A DNA stretch of 64,000 nucleotides from Austropuccinia psidii (GCA_023105745.1 JALGQZ010000004.1:9373951-9437950), one strand, 5' to 3'. Positions 20,507-32,980 are shown, counted from the stretch's first letter. A program made the numbers and translations. The notes: a model not told the origin generated them from the sequence alone.

Positions 20507-22656
20507 TGTGAGCCTTGAGGTATATTTTACATACCCAAATAGGCCACAATTATCTTAAAAATAAAATTTTGAATTATGCATAACTCATAAGTCATGCATA
20601 TATCCAAAATTCATCATTTTTAATTTCAGAAAACATGAATAACTTTTTATTGAGTGGGTAAATCCATGGATTTAAGGCCAGATTTGGATTCTACACAAAA
20701 ATTCACCTAGGGTAGCTCCATAGAGTGAATAAGCTCAAATTAACTCTTTGAGGTGGTAAAATGGAAAATACTTCAATACCACATAAAAGATCCGTGAAAA
20801 TTTTTGTTTTTCTTCATTTCACACCAAAATAATGGGAATGTGAGAAATCCCATGTTACATATACACTAAGAATAGTGTTATGCATGTTTTGAGCACTTAA
20901 TATCATGGTATTCTTACATAGACTTTTGGTACACCCATAGTGGATATCTCACTTGAAGCTTAAATTTCTATTTTGACGTGAAAAATAGGCAAGGGGGACA
21001 AAAGACATCAAAGAGAGCCAGGGTACCCAATTTCTGATGCCTCAGAGGCGTGTACAGCTCCAAAGCTTGGATCCATGGTTGATCTTGGCCTAATTGGCAA
21101 GCTAAAACCCTTTGGGAACTTGGTTACCATGTTACAACTACTGTAAATCTTAAGAAAATAGCAAATAATCATGACTCCCTGGAGGAGTTGTGGGATGAAG
21201 AGGAAGCGCTAGAAGAAATAGAAACCGTGATGAAGGTTGTTCCTCCTTTCTATCACCAATACTTGGATATATTCTCCTAGGTGAACGCAGAGAAACTTCC
21301 TCCTCACCGTGCCTGTGATTATCATATTGAGCTGGAGGGGTCTCTACCTCCAGTTGGGGTGATCTACTCTTTATCCAAACAAGAGTCAGATACACTCAGG
21401 GCCTACATTTCAGAGAATGTAGAGAAAGGTTTCATCCGGCCAAGCTCCGCTTCAACAACCATGTCAATTCTTAATGATTTTTGATGGATAAACCCCAAAA
21501 GAGTAATTAAAACCCTTTTTGAACTTTTATCCATTGATTTACCTCATAGCAACCCGTGAAATACTGATATTTAAAATTCTACGTAGAAATGAGGTAAAAA
21601 CTTCAAAAATTCATTAAAAATACAATTCCTAATTAATCTTTCTGAAACTTTCAGGACTAATAAAGAACTGTATTATCTATGGTACAACCAAAAAGAATCA
21701 TTGTTTTACTAGTAAAATTAAAAGTCTTACTTACAGTGCATTTTTGACTATTCTACGTGAAACACTGAATCTTCAAAAATTCACAGTAATTACAACCTGT
21801 GATGAAATCGCAGAAAGCATTGATAACTTTGAGAAATCAATTATCATTTTGGAATAAAAGAATATTTACAGATGTTACTCCTTTTATTCTTAACCATATT
21901 GGGGTTGGTAGTCACGTAAAAGCATCGATTACGTAATTATGATAATCTTATGTGACAACAGCCGATGCAAGCAGTAATCCAAAAAGGTTTTATTGTTTTC
22001 TCACTCACTGGTTTTTCAGTTTGCTCCATGGCACGCCTCTGCGAGCTGTTGTTGACTTAAAAGAGGCCTCCTCTTGCTGTTTTTTCCACATCATCATCAT
22101 CTTATTATCATTTAAATCATTATTACCAACAAGTAAGTATTAGTTATAGCTATTCTTAAGTGTTTTAAATCTTTCAGAATAAATCAGAAAGACGTGAAAT
22201 CATAGAATCCAACTATATATTGTTGTAATACTGTTATAAATTCATTCTGATCCTTAAAATCCACAATTCTACGTCAAATCTCTCTATCGTATCTCTCAAT
22301 AAGTTCTTTGGAATATTAGTGAGTGATTTATTTTTAATTTTTAAAGTTTCTCTCTAAAATTAGTTTTCTTAAAGAATTATCATTATATTTATTCTTGCAA
22401 AAGATAATTATATATTAACATAATTTTATTATTTTAATAAAAGAAGTTTTATTATTAAAATCTTCTTGTAATTGATTCTTGTAGACAATTACTGCTCACT
22501 GTTAAAATCACTAGTAGTGTTTAACACGTGAAAGAAATAATTCTTTAATTATTTAATTGTGGTTATAATAATATTTATTATTATATTTCATAAGAATAGA
22601 CATAGTACTGTTAATTAATAGTGATATTATCATCAGTTTCATAGTCACATCTTACA
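20507..22656 (+). repeat. 5' LTR of B, with a pol fragment inside
   Basis: 2,150 bp, TGTGAGCCTTGAGGTATA to CACATCTTACA. Its left end resembles C's (ATACCCA.A.GGCCACAA). A possible TATA-like TTAAAAG lies near 22057. About 300 bp in the middle is foreign coding sequence. Confidence 0.9.
21166..21460 (+). pseudogene. Fragment of another gypsy pol (segment before RT) inside B's LTR
   Basis: The plus strand reads DSLEELWDEEEALEEIE, then PPFYHQYLDIFS, a stop, then KLPPHRACDYHIELEG, PPVGVIYSLS and ENVEKGFIRPSSAS. This is the canonical linker from protease to RT of E-type chromoviruses, where the host polyprotein approaches the first RT motif. It ends before the FV(K/D)KKD motif. It is unlike the matching segment of A-D ([13 protein letters not shown]). 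It therefore came from an E-like element and lies in non-coding LTR sequence. I found no clear target duplication around it. Confidence 0.8.
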
Positions 22657-22658
22657 TT

Positions 22659-22678
22659 TGGCGGCCCGGCCCTGATTT
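22659..22678 (+). promoter_or_regulatory. Primer-binding site of B
   Basis: TGGCGGCCCGGCCCTGAT, two bases after the LTR, is a variant of the A/C/D consensus. A better-preserved second copy with the same LTR-end context lies at 22753-22776. Confidence 0.6.
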
Positions 22679-22752
22679 TAACCATAGACTTGGCTTTAAT
22701 CATATTCTTGACTTCACTTTTTTGTTCTAAAAACTACCATACCTACCCTCAT

Positions 22753-22776
22753 CTTACATTTGGGGGCCTGGCCGTG
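22753..22776 (+). repeat. Duplicate LTR-end/PBS junction in B's leader
   Basis: CTTACA at 22753-22758 followed by TTTGGGGGCCTGGCCGTG repeats, 102 bases downstream, the junction at 22651-22676. This copy is the closer match to the PBS of D. Confidence 0.75.
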
Positions 22777-23137
22777 TTTTTTCAAACTTGTACCCTTAAT
22801 CAATATATTTTTAAGTTCTAAAATATATCAATTTAATAATTTTTTCTTTCATTTTGAAGTTAAAATAATTCTTATTTTTGAAAGTGTTTTGGAAATCTTT
22901 TTCATTGAGGAATTTGGTTTAATTTTATACTGTTTTTACACGTGGCTTTTTCACATCCAAAAACTTAAAAAATTATTCTTTGAGTTACTCTGAATTAATT
23001 TTAATTCAAAATCTTAAATTTTGATTTTTCCTTTGAAAAGAATAATTTTTTTAATATCAAAAAATATAAAACTTATAAAAAATCTTTAAAATATTTTAAA
23101 AAAAGTATAAAGAATATTTTTTTTCTCTTTTATAATT

Positions 23138-24129
23138 TTTTCTAGTGTCTTTGATCAAGTAATGTGCAGCTGGCAACAGACTCAGTAAAAGATATATCAC
23201 TAGTCCAGAATCTGAGGACATTATTGAGGTGCAAATTGCTAAAAGAGGCACCTTATTTAACTCAGAAAAGACTAAATTACCACAAAAAGGTGTGTATTTT
23301 ATCTTATATTTTTCACCTTTTATCTTTAAATTGACGTGAAGATGGTGCATACCAGAAATGGAAGCAACTATTCAGTCCAACCAGATGGATGTGGACAAGG
23401 AAGAGGCAAGACCAAATCCAGAAGTGCCAGGTCTTCCACAAGAAAGACACATTTGGAGGATACCAGAGTTTCCCCCCCATTCCCCAAGGTCTGTACCCAC
23501 AGATTTTGATGTGAATTCTGAGCCTGAACTGATTCATGACAATATTTCCAGGCCTGAACCATTTTTAAGTGGCAGCAATAGAAATATATCAATGCCAGTA
23601 CAAAAATTGGTTCAGAGCAGCCAAAGAAGAGGAGTGGGAAATATGCCCAAGCCTTTGGCGGGGGCCATGAATGTCCCACTTACACATCAAGAGCTTTCTG
23701 GGTCAGGAGAAGACCATAGAACTCTTAGGAGGATGGAGCCCCCTGTCTTGCAAAGACAAGACAAAAAAGATAAAAAATTGGTTGAAGAACCAAAGTCTTT
23801 TATCCATAGACCAGAAGAAGGAAATGGAAATGACTCCAGCTTTGGAGACAGAGGCCCCAGGGGCCTCTACCAGCTCCAAACCAGCTCCAGAAGTGTGCAA
23901 AGACAAGCCCAAAGGACCTCAGAAGAAGCAGAGGAGTCCCAAGAACCATCAAGGCAAGGGCAAAGGCAAAGCCAATTGGCACAGACCTTACCCACAGGGG
24001 TACAGGATCCCCAAATTGGAGCCTTCAGCCATGGACAGTGTATTCAACATGGCGAGAACTCTCATGGAATTTACAGCCAAGGAGCAGGAAAGGATGAACA
24101 GGACTTTTCCACGCAAACAGATCATGTAA
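23138..24129 (+). pseudogene. ORF-X of B (decayed, three predicted exons)
   Basis: Predicted exons end at 23289 and 23488 and resume at 23356 and 23552; introns are 66 and 63 bases with GTGTGT..CCAG and GTCTGT..CCAG. Exon 2 reads EATIQSNQMDVD and RHIWRIPEFPP. Exon 3 reads YQCQYKNWFRAAKEEEWE, FLGQEKTIELLGGW and, at the end, YRIPKL..SAMDSVFNMARTLMEF, then stops at 24127. Damage: a stop (TAA) near 23566, a one-base insertion in the C run near 23475, and a minus-one/plus-one pair around 23665-23673. The protein match to C, frame for frame, is better than that of the Gag-Pol frame. Start uncertain. Confidence 0.5.
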
Positions 24130-24560
24130 AAAGAAGTATCAATGTAGAAATCGGTAAACTTGATTCAAAGTTAACTAAAATAGCATTAGATATCAATGAA
24201 TTGAAAAAAAATGACAAGAAATATACTGAATGGTATGAATTGACAAATGCCAAATTTGATTCAATTATCAATTCTTGTAGCAGAATTGAGAGTACATGTC
24301 AGATTCAGAATGATGAGATGGACAATCTTTCTATTTTTGAAATGGATGATCCACTTAAAACTCTACAAGACCATGTCTTAAAGATAGTTGAAAATACCAA
24401 TCAGTTTGCTACACATTTAGCAAAAAGTGACAGTGAAAGGCAGAAGTTAAAGAATGTGATAATTGCAAATGTAGAACAAATTCAGGAGAATTATGAACCA
24501 CATATCCCAAGACATTCTACATCTTTTACTGAAGAAAAACCTTCTGTTAAAGGGAGTTTT
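23342..24560 (+). pseudogene. Gag N-terminal region of B (left of C insertion)
   Basis: The Gag-Pol frame begins at ATG 23342 (TRNGSNYSVQ, similar to C and D). After a one-base insertion near 23475 it continues in the frame starting at 23358. It is open to 24560, where element C enters. The last part is a Lys/Asp/Asn-rich coiled-coil-like stretch. The frame resumes at 46203. Confidence 0.65.
24556..24560. repeat. Target site duplication of C, left copy (GTTTT)
   Basis: GTTTT before the LTR start TGTGAGCC; repeated at 46203-46207 after the opposite LTR. Confidence 0.85.
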
Positions 24561-26711
24561 TGTGAGCCTGTGAGGTATGTATAACATACCCATAAGGCCA
24601 CAAATGATTTTATAAACAGTTAATTTTGTCTTAAACAGACTTTTTAGTTGAAATAAAAATAAAAAATAACAAAAAATAAGTATAAATTTTTTTTGGATAA
24701 ACAAAGTTATAAATATTATGTCATTTTTGGATTCTACACCAAAAATGACCTAGGGTACATCCATAAGGTGTTATACCCAAAAATACTTATTTCTTGTGTT
24801 ATTAGAAGATTTAAGAATCTCACAGTACTAATGTAACTTTCTAACATTTTTTCAAAATTGTTAAATTTAAGCTTAAATAAGCTTAAATTTAAAGTTGCAT
24901 AAGGTTAATGCAAACTTACCAAGATTTTAGTTAAAATTAAGGTGTTGTGTATATTTACTGAATTGGCTAAGGATTTGCCATACAGAATGTAAATCCTGTG
25001 TGAGCTCAATTTAAAATGTTTAAGGCCATAGTATGGCTTTAAATAAATAAAAGGGCAAAATCCACGCAAAATGGTGGGACAAAGGAAAAAGACCAAATAA
25101 AGCTGGGGTACCCAACTTTTTGGATCTGCAATGATTCAATTAAGGTTGTCCACCTGTATTGGAGGATTTTCAACCTTATTTAAACTTCAAGATTAGACTT
25201 TGATCCAACCTTAAGGTTTAAACTGGTTTTATCCCAATTTGGACAGGAATTTCAAGCTGCCAAAGGGTAAATCCCAATATGCAGGCTTGAAATAAAGGTT
25301 TTAAGAACTGCCAAAGCTTAATAAAGCTTAAAAACCTTAAATAAGCTTAAAACTTCAAGGTTAAAAGCATTAAAACCTTATCAAAAGTTAAGGTTTGGTG
25401 TGTATTGCTATTTTACATGGAAAAATAGCAATAACTTCAAAAATTCATCAAAAATCCAATTCTTAATGGATTTGCTTGAAAATTGCACACAGCTTAGAAT
25501 GTAATATTATCTAAATATAAATTAAATTTTAAGTATCTCTTATAAATAAGTTTCCTGAGTAATTAGACTGGAAATTTACTCTTTTAATTAAGCTCAAAGA
25601 AAATTATGATTTCTTTAAAAATTAATTAAAAATTGAGTTTAGGAGATTTCTGCTTGAAACTCTATTTTTAAGTTGTTCATTTGATGAACTTTAATATAAA
25701 AAAACTTATTTTATATTAAAACTTAAAATAATTAATCTAAATGAGGATTAAAGTTACTTGGAGTTAAGAATAACACTGGTAACTTTAAATTGGAATTAAA
25801 AACAAGTTGCCTTAAGTTAAGAACTTTGTTTTTAAGCATGGTTTTTCAGTTTTGGCCTGAGCACGCCCTGTATATTCATTATGAATCATGAGAGCTTCTC
25901 TGAAGACATAAAAAGAGTCTTTTCATCACTGTTTTCGTCCATCATTCATTATCAAGCCAATCATATTAGAACTTTAAACAGGTACAGTTTTATTATTTAA
26001 AAAATCTTATTATCCAAGTAATTCTTAAGTTATTTTATTCTTTATTAATTGCAAATTAAAGAATTGAAATCATAGAATTCAGATCATTGTTGTAATCATC
26101 AATAATATATTTTATATTATAAAATTATCATCTTAAATATCTTTTAAAATCCACAAATTCCTCTCAAAAACTCTTTAATCATAATTTTATTATAAAAAGT
26201 TGTTTTATCTTTGAAAATATTTATTTTTTGCGTGTTTTTAACTTATCATTATTACTTAATATAATACCTGTTGTTGTTTTACTTATTGTATTAAATAAAT
26301 ATTATAAGTAAGTTTTCTTTAAAGTTCTATATTTTTTTTATATAGAGTTTTATTCTATAAGAATTATTTCTGCACAGTGTGTGTTATAATTCTTTTATAA
26401 ATAATATTTATATTATTTATAAGTGGTTGATCTTTATATTTTCCACGTGTAATTGTCTCATTAAGAGCTTTACACTTCTTATTGTTATAACTGTCAGTGA
26501 CTATAACAATAATAGAATAATTATAATTTATTATAATTATTATTATTTTTTTTTATTATATTTTTATAATAATAATTAAATTTATTTTTTCAATAATTAT
26601 ATTTAAATTTGTGGTTATAATATTTTGTTATATTATATATTTCTACTGAGGACAGTCATAGTACTCTTGATTTCGCTACTATTATCAAGAGTTTCATAGA
26701 CAAGCCTTACC
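24561..26711 (+). repeat. 5' LTR of C
   Basis: About 2.15 kb, from TGTGAGCCTGTGAGGTATG. The last base is C where CA would be expected (CCTTACC), so the terminal dinucleotide has mutated. It contains a possible TATA-like CATAAAAAG near 25907 and a GTACTCTTGAT...ATCAAGAG stem-loop at the end. Clear matches run throughout to 44014-46202. Confidence 0.93.
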
Positions 26712-26713
26712 TT

Positions 26714-26733
26714 TGGTGGCCTGGCCGTGATTT
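26714..26733 (+). promoter_or_regulatory. Primer-binding site of C
   Basis: TGGTGGCCTGGCCGTGAT, the shared PBS with one change (G to T at the fourth base). Confidence 0.65.
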
Positions 26734-27249
26734 TAAACCAATTTTTGGGACATAAATCATATTCTAGACCTTATTTTACTATTTTTTGACGTAAAATTGC
26801 CATATTTGTCTTAATATTGGCTTTTTTGGGACTTATCCCTTATAAATAATCTTTATAATATTAATAAAGATATTTTTTTCTTAAGAATATTGTTTTAAAA
26901 AATATACTATTTAGTGACTTGGAATAAATTTCTTTTGTCTAACTAGTGGCTATTTCACATCACAGACTTGAAATTTATACTTTCAGTTATTCTAGTATAA
27001 AGTGAATAATAATACAATTTTGATTAATTAACTTGTTAATTGCATAATTATTATTTCTTTAAAGAAAATAAAAAATCAAATAAAAAATCTTTACTAAAAA
27101 CATTTTTTTCTTCTATCTTAGACATTTTTCTTTATTTTTGACCTAATTTTCCATAAAGTTACATTAAAACAACTTTATTTAATAAGTTGAGTTTATAAGT
27201 TATTTTTATTATTTGATGAAATAACTTATATTTTTAATTTTCTCTAGTG

Positions 27250-28194
27250 TCTTCCATCAAAGAAAATTCCTCAGACTCTGAAGCCTCCGAGTCCAGTATT
27301 TAAATTCAAACCAGCCCACCACCAAGGGGTTTGATAATCAAAGAGCTCTTTAACAGTCCTGCAGGTGAAATCAATTCAATTTTACCCTATTTCTTTATTA
27401 AAATTGACGTGAAATGACTCCTACTAGAAGTGGAAGTAACTACTCCATCCAATCAAATGGATCTGGACTAGGACATTCCAGCCACAAATCAAAAAGGCAA
27501 GAATGTCTTCCCAGAGGAGAGGCACAAATGGAAGATTCCAGAACTTCCACCAGTTCCCAAAGGCTAGCTAGCACCTTTAAACCTCTTATTGAGATTCCAG
27601 AAGCTGACATAACTGCTATTGCTGTTAGACCTGAACCATTTGCAACAGGCAGCTGTGGAAACTTATCAATGTCAATGGAAGAACTGGTTCTTGGCCTCAA
27701 AACAACAAGAGTGGGAACTTCTCCCAAGTCTTTGGATAGGCACCATGAACTCTTATCTTCAAGTAAAGAAGTTCATGGGACCAGAAAAGACAGAAGATCT
27801 TCTGATGGGTTGGACACCCATGTCTGTCAAAGGACAAGTCCAACAGATAAAAGCTTGGTTGAAAAACCAAAGCATGTTATCAGAGGATCAGAAGAAGAAG
27901 TTGGCCCAAGGCAAGGAAAACAGCCCAGTGGAAGCTCCCCAAGCATCCACCAGCAAAAATCCGCCTCAACAAGTGCCAAACAAGCCCAAGCAAGCCCGAA
28001 AGACCAACCAGAAGGGCAAGCAAAAGGCAAAGGGAAAGGCAAAACCCAAGTGGAACAAGCCTTACCCTCAGAATTACAGAATACCAAAGAAGGAAAAGAC
28101 AGGCATGGATAATGTGTTCAATATGGCAAGAACCTTGATGCAATTCAAAAACAAGGAGGAGGAAAGATTGAACCAATCTTTCCCAAAGAAATAG
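27250..28194 (+). pseudogene. ORF-X of C (three predicted exons, some stops)
   Basis: Predicted exon 1 ends at 27364 (CCTGCAG before GTGAAA), exon 2 is 27428-27562 and exon 3 is 27629-28194; introns are 63 and 66 bases. Both joins keep one phase. Exon 2 reads VEVTTPSNQMDLD then, after TAG, EERHKWKIPELPPVPK. Exon 3 is open for 188 codons and contains QQEWELLPSLWIGTMNSYLQ, then KKFMG and a Lys-rich linker, ending YRIPKK...MDNVFNMARTLMQF..KEEERLNQ. The second donor is GCTAGC where D has GCAAGT, so it may be dead. The leader exon also has stops. The final codons overlap TTTCCCAAAG (28179-28188). Confidence 0.5.
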
Positions 28195-31100
28195 ATCTTG
28201 TAAAACTTGTAACTCACTTTGAATCTTGTAATAAAGAAATTATGACAAAAATTAAGGAATTTGATTATGTCCAACAGAAGTTGGGTAATGAGATATTAAA
28301 AGTCAAAGAGCAGAAAAAGACCATTATTGGCCTTGAAACTTTTAATAAAGACAATATTGTGTCTTTGACGCAAATTTGTGAAAGACTTGAGTCTCAAGTT
28401 ACCTTACTCAACCAACCAGATGAGAACTCAATTTCTTTTATAACTGGACAGTTAAGGGAATTGAAAATACAAGTTCAAAACTTGGAAAATTCAACTGGTC
28501 ACAATGCAGCTCTTTTTCAAGAACAATTGGAAAAAAGTGATAAAGCAAGACTTTAATTGAAAGAAGATATTCAATCAAGTATTGATAATATATCACTAAA
28601 AAATGAATTGCCAAGGCAATCCACAACAATGCTTGACAGAAATGTTCTTAACTTGAATAATGATTTACATCATAAAATCTCAAGTCATGATGTGGAAACT
28701 TCTTGCAATTTTAAGGACCTTTCAAGATTAGAGGAATGGCCAACCTTCAGTGGTAAAGGAGAATATAATCATATGGAATTTATGAGAACAATGGATATGT
28801 TCAAAGAAGAGTTTAACAGACCAGATGAATACATAAGTGCTATATTACACTCATTATTTACCAAATCAGCAAAGAAATGGTATTACAAAATGAGACAAGA
28901 CCATGGTAAACATTCTTAGCCTTGGTGGAAAGAACAAATTATTTCCAAATGGGCAAATGATTTCTGGATATTTAGAATGGAAAATTCTTTTGAAGAAACC
29001 ATTTTTAATATTGAGAGGGACAGGCCCACGACTTGGTTTCTTAAACAGAAGGACAGATTAACTGCTCTTCATGCTGATATGTCTGAAACAATGGTACATA
29101 AAAGTATATTAAGAAAGTGTGGTGGTGACCTTGAGCATGCTATAAGAAGCAGATGTATTGAGCCTTGCTCTACAGAAGATTATATCAATGCTATGGAGGA
29201 CATCACTACTAGAACAAAAATTGGAAGAAATTGGTCCAAAACCCCAATAGACAACAAGACTAATGGGAAACCAATTTCAAAACCAAATAAACCATATGAA
29301 AAACCTCCTTTGAAATGTCATAAATGTGGAAGTACATCTCATTTGGCAATCACTTGTCCAAAAAAGACAAGATTCAATGAGATAAATGTTGAAAAAGTGG
29401 AAGACACAAAAGAAACTGATGTATCTTTACATGAAAGTGATTGTGAGCCTTCAGAAGAAGAATTATCAGAAGAACTTGGTATAAAAAATATTGATGTTTC
29501 TTTTGAAGTCACTGAGGTACATACTCACTTACCACAGTACAGTGACGAATGTATGGATCTCATACATGTGCAAGATGCCAAAATGCAAAAAACCAAACCT
29601 GCCAGAGGTAAAGGCTATACAGCTGGGTCATCTTGTATCACTAATATTGTGATAAATAACACAGAAGCCAAGATACATCTTGACTCAGGTGCGTTTTGCA
29701 CTTGTGTTGGAAAAGATTATCTTGACAAGATATATACCAATTGGCAAGACAATTTGATGCCAAATGAAGGTATAAGATTCAGCAGTTCTAGCCAGAACAT
29801 GCACCCTTTGGGTATATTTGAAGCAGAAATAATATTTCCTCATCCTTCAGGGAGTATAAGATTGAAAGCTGAATTTGTTGTTATGAATAATTGTACTTCA
29901 CAACACTTTATACTTGGAAATGATTATCTCAATATCTATGGTATTGATATTTATAATGATAAGGACAGGTATTTTACTATAGGGGAAAATAAAAGGCAAA
30001 AATTCGCTTTTCCTCTAGAAAAAAGAGAAATTACTGTCATTAAACAAGTAAAAAATGTAGATAAGGAAAAATTTGTGTCAAGTCAATTGATTGAAGCACA
30101 AATTAGTCCTGAATTAACACCAGAAATGAAGGAAGAACTTATTGAAATTTTATTTCAATATAGAGAAGCCTTTGCTTCTGATAATGAACCACTTGGGGCT
30201 ATAAAAGGCCATGAAGTGGATATCATGCTTAATGTTGCGAGACCTTATCCTCCACTATTAAGAAGACCAGCTTACCCAGCTAGCCCTAGGGCTAGGGAAG
30301 CATTAGAAATTCATATTAATGAACTAATGAAACTGGGAGTTCTTAGAAAAGTTGGACACAATGAGGAAGTAGAAGTCACAACTCCAGTGATCATTACTTG
30401 GCATAATGATAAGTCAAGGATGGTTGGGGATTTTAGAGCACTGAACACCTATACTATTCCAGACAGGTATCCAATCCCTAGAATCCATGAGACTTTGACT
30501 CAATTATCCAAAGCAAAGTTTATTACTTCCATGGATGCTCTTAAAGGCTTCCATCAGAATGCTTTAAGACCTCATGCTAGGAAATTATTGAGAATAATTG
30601 CTCATTGTGGTATTTATGAATATTTGAGGATGCCTTTTGGTATTAAAAATGCACCCTCTCATTACCAAAGAATGATGAATACTATCTTCCCACATGAATT
30701 ATCAGAGGGATGGTTAATCATTTACATTGATGACATTATCATTTGTTCAGAAACCTGAAAATTACATTTAGAGAGACTTTCATTAGCACTTATAAAATTT
30801 TACAAGTGAACATGAAAATTTCTCTTAAAAAATGTAATTTTGGGTTTCATGAGTTAAAAGCTCTAGGACATGTAGCCTCAGGAATAAGCCTTGGTGTTGA
30901 TAAGAACAAAGTGGCTGCAGCTTTACTGAAACAAATGCCCCAAAACAAAAAATAAATGATGTCTTTTTTAGGGTTTGCCAGTTATTACAGGCAACACCTT
31001 AAAGATTTTGCAATCCATGCCAGATCATTATACAGAATTTGTGATCAGCAAACTGTTTTTGAAATGACACAGGAGAGGATTCAAACATATGATAAAATCA

Positions 31101-32980
31101 AGTATGCCTTGACCAATGCACCATTATTATTAATTCCAGACTGGAAATTTCCTTTCAAGATGTATCTTGAGGCATGTGGTGAAGGTTTAGGAGCTGCTCT
31201 TCATCAAGTTCAAATTGTCAATGACAAACCTTATGATGGTCCAATTTGTTTTATTTCAAGACAAATTAAACCTACTGAGGCAAGATGTGGAGCTACCCAA
31301 ATGGAGTGCCTTTGCCTTGTTTGGGCTCTGGAAAAACTTCATTACTATCTTGATGGTAGTGTGTTTGAAGTAATTACTGATTGTAATGCAGTAAAATCAC
31401 TTCTTAACATGAAAACTCCAAACAGACACATGTTAAGATGGCAGATTGATATACAGGAGTATAGAGGCAATATGACCATAGTACATAAAGCTAGAAATAT
31501 TCACAAGAATTCTGATGGCTTAAGTAGATGGGTATTACCCAATACACCTGAAAATCCTGCCTATGTTCCTACAAGTGCAGAACCTCAAATCCCAATTGAA
31601 GGAATTAACATCACAGATGTGGGAACAGAATTCTTTGAGGAAGTTAGAGAAAGCTATAAGCAAGATAAAAATTGCCATATACTTACTACTCTACTTGACA
31701 AAGATTGCAAAGATGCAGCATTGGCTAATTCTCTGGATGATATTTGGAAAACATCATATGATAATGGAAGATTCCATTTGTTTGATGGTATACTATATCA
31801 TAGATCTAAACACACATGTGTCATGGTCCTATGTAGTAGAATGTTGATTAACACCATATTACTAGAATTCCATGATAACATATATTATGGACATCTGTCT
31901 GAAGACAGAACCATGGAAAGAATTAAGACATGTGCCTGGTGGCCATCTTGGAGAAAAGATGTCATTGAGTACTGTCACAGTTGTGATAGATTCCAGAAAG
32001 CCAATAAAGCTACTGGTAAAAGATTTGGTTTAATGATCCATATTCAAGAACCAAGTACCCCATGGGAAGTGGTTCACATGGATTGGGTAACTGAATTAAC
32101 ACCTGGAGGTGATAAAGGTTAGAATGCATGTCTTGTTATTGTAGACAGATATAGAAAAACACCAATTTTCTTACCATTCCACAAAGATGACACAGCTATG
32201 GGTACAGCTCTTTTGATTTGGAATAGAGTCATATCCCATACTGGTCTCTTTAAGAATATTATTGGTGACAGAGACCCAAAATTTACATCAGCCTTATGGA
32301 CCAATTCACATAAGCTTTTGGGTACAAAATTATCATTTTCAACAGCCTACCATCCACAAACAGATGGGCTGGCAGAAAGAATGATCCAAACCCTTGAGGA
32401 CATGATCAGAAGATTTTGTGCTTATGGCCTGGAGTTTAAAGATTCTGATGGCTTTACCCATGATTGGTGTACTCTTATACCAGCTTTGGAATTAGCCTAC
32501 AAGGACTCTATCCATGCTTCAACAGGCAAGACTCCTGCAATGTTGGAAAAAGGATGGAACCCCAAACTTGCAGTTGATACTTTGAAAAAAGATCTGGTTA
32601 ATATTCATCCAACTGCTTCAAGCTTTAAATTATTGCTTGATAAAGTAAGGCATCATGCAAATCAAAGCATGAATGATGCCTTTGAATATGCAAAACAGAA
32701 ATGGGATAAAAGTCATAAAACCGCAGAATTCAAAGTAGGGGACTTAATCCTAGTTTCAACCTTGAACTTTAATAATATTAAAGTCCCAACAAAATTGAGA
32801 GATTCCTTTGCAGGACCATTTATTATCAAAGCCCTTCATGGGACAAATGCAGTACAAGTAGAACTGTCAGGGGAGTTGAAAAACAAATATCCAACTTTTC
32901 CTGTCAGTCTTGTAAAGCCTTGCACTTCAAGTAATAAGGAATTATTTCCTTTAAGAAATGAAACACCCTTAGAGGTACCC
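27414..32980 (+). pseudogene. Gag-Pol of C, all but the C-terminus (decayed)
   Basis: Starts MTPTRSGSNYS in the predicted intron. Damage seen: TAA 28110-28112, TAA 28554-28556, TAG 28917-28919 (a Trp in D), TGA 30756-30758 (also Trp in D), a frameshift in 30760-30810, TAA 30953-30955, TAG 32120-32122. Domains: capsid-like (LEEWPTFSGKGEYNHMEF, ~28730), CCHC (CHKCGSTSHLAITC, ~29316), protease DSG (~29684), RT with YIDD (~30723), RNase H (~31170-31540), integrase finger (CX2C has become CDRF) and core (~32080-32390, [11 protein letters not shown]). It is cut at 32980 by element D and finishes at 43681-43875. Confidence 0.9.
32976..32980. repeat. Target site duplication of D, left copy (TACCC)
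   Basis: TACCC before TGTAAGG; repeated at 43676-43680. Without D and one copy, C's frame reads on through EVPPLHLSEEKK. Confidence 0.95.

Noticed and set aside
22679..23137. Leader of B as a gene
   Set aside because: T-rich untranslated sequence with no conserved frame; similar leaders occur in A, C and D.
26500..26600. Low-complexity Tyr/Ile/Asn frames in C's LTRs
   Set aside because: Produced by TAT/AAT simple sequence, not coding.
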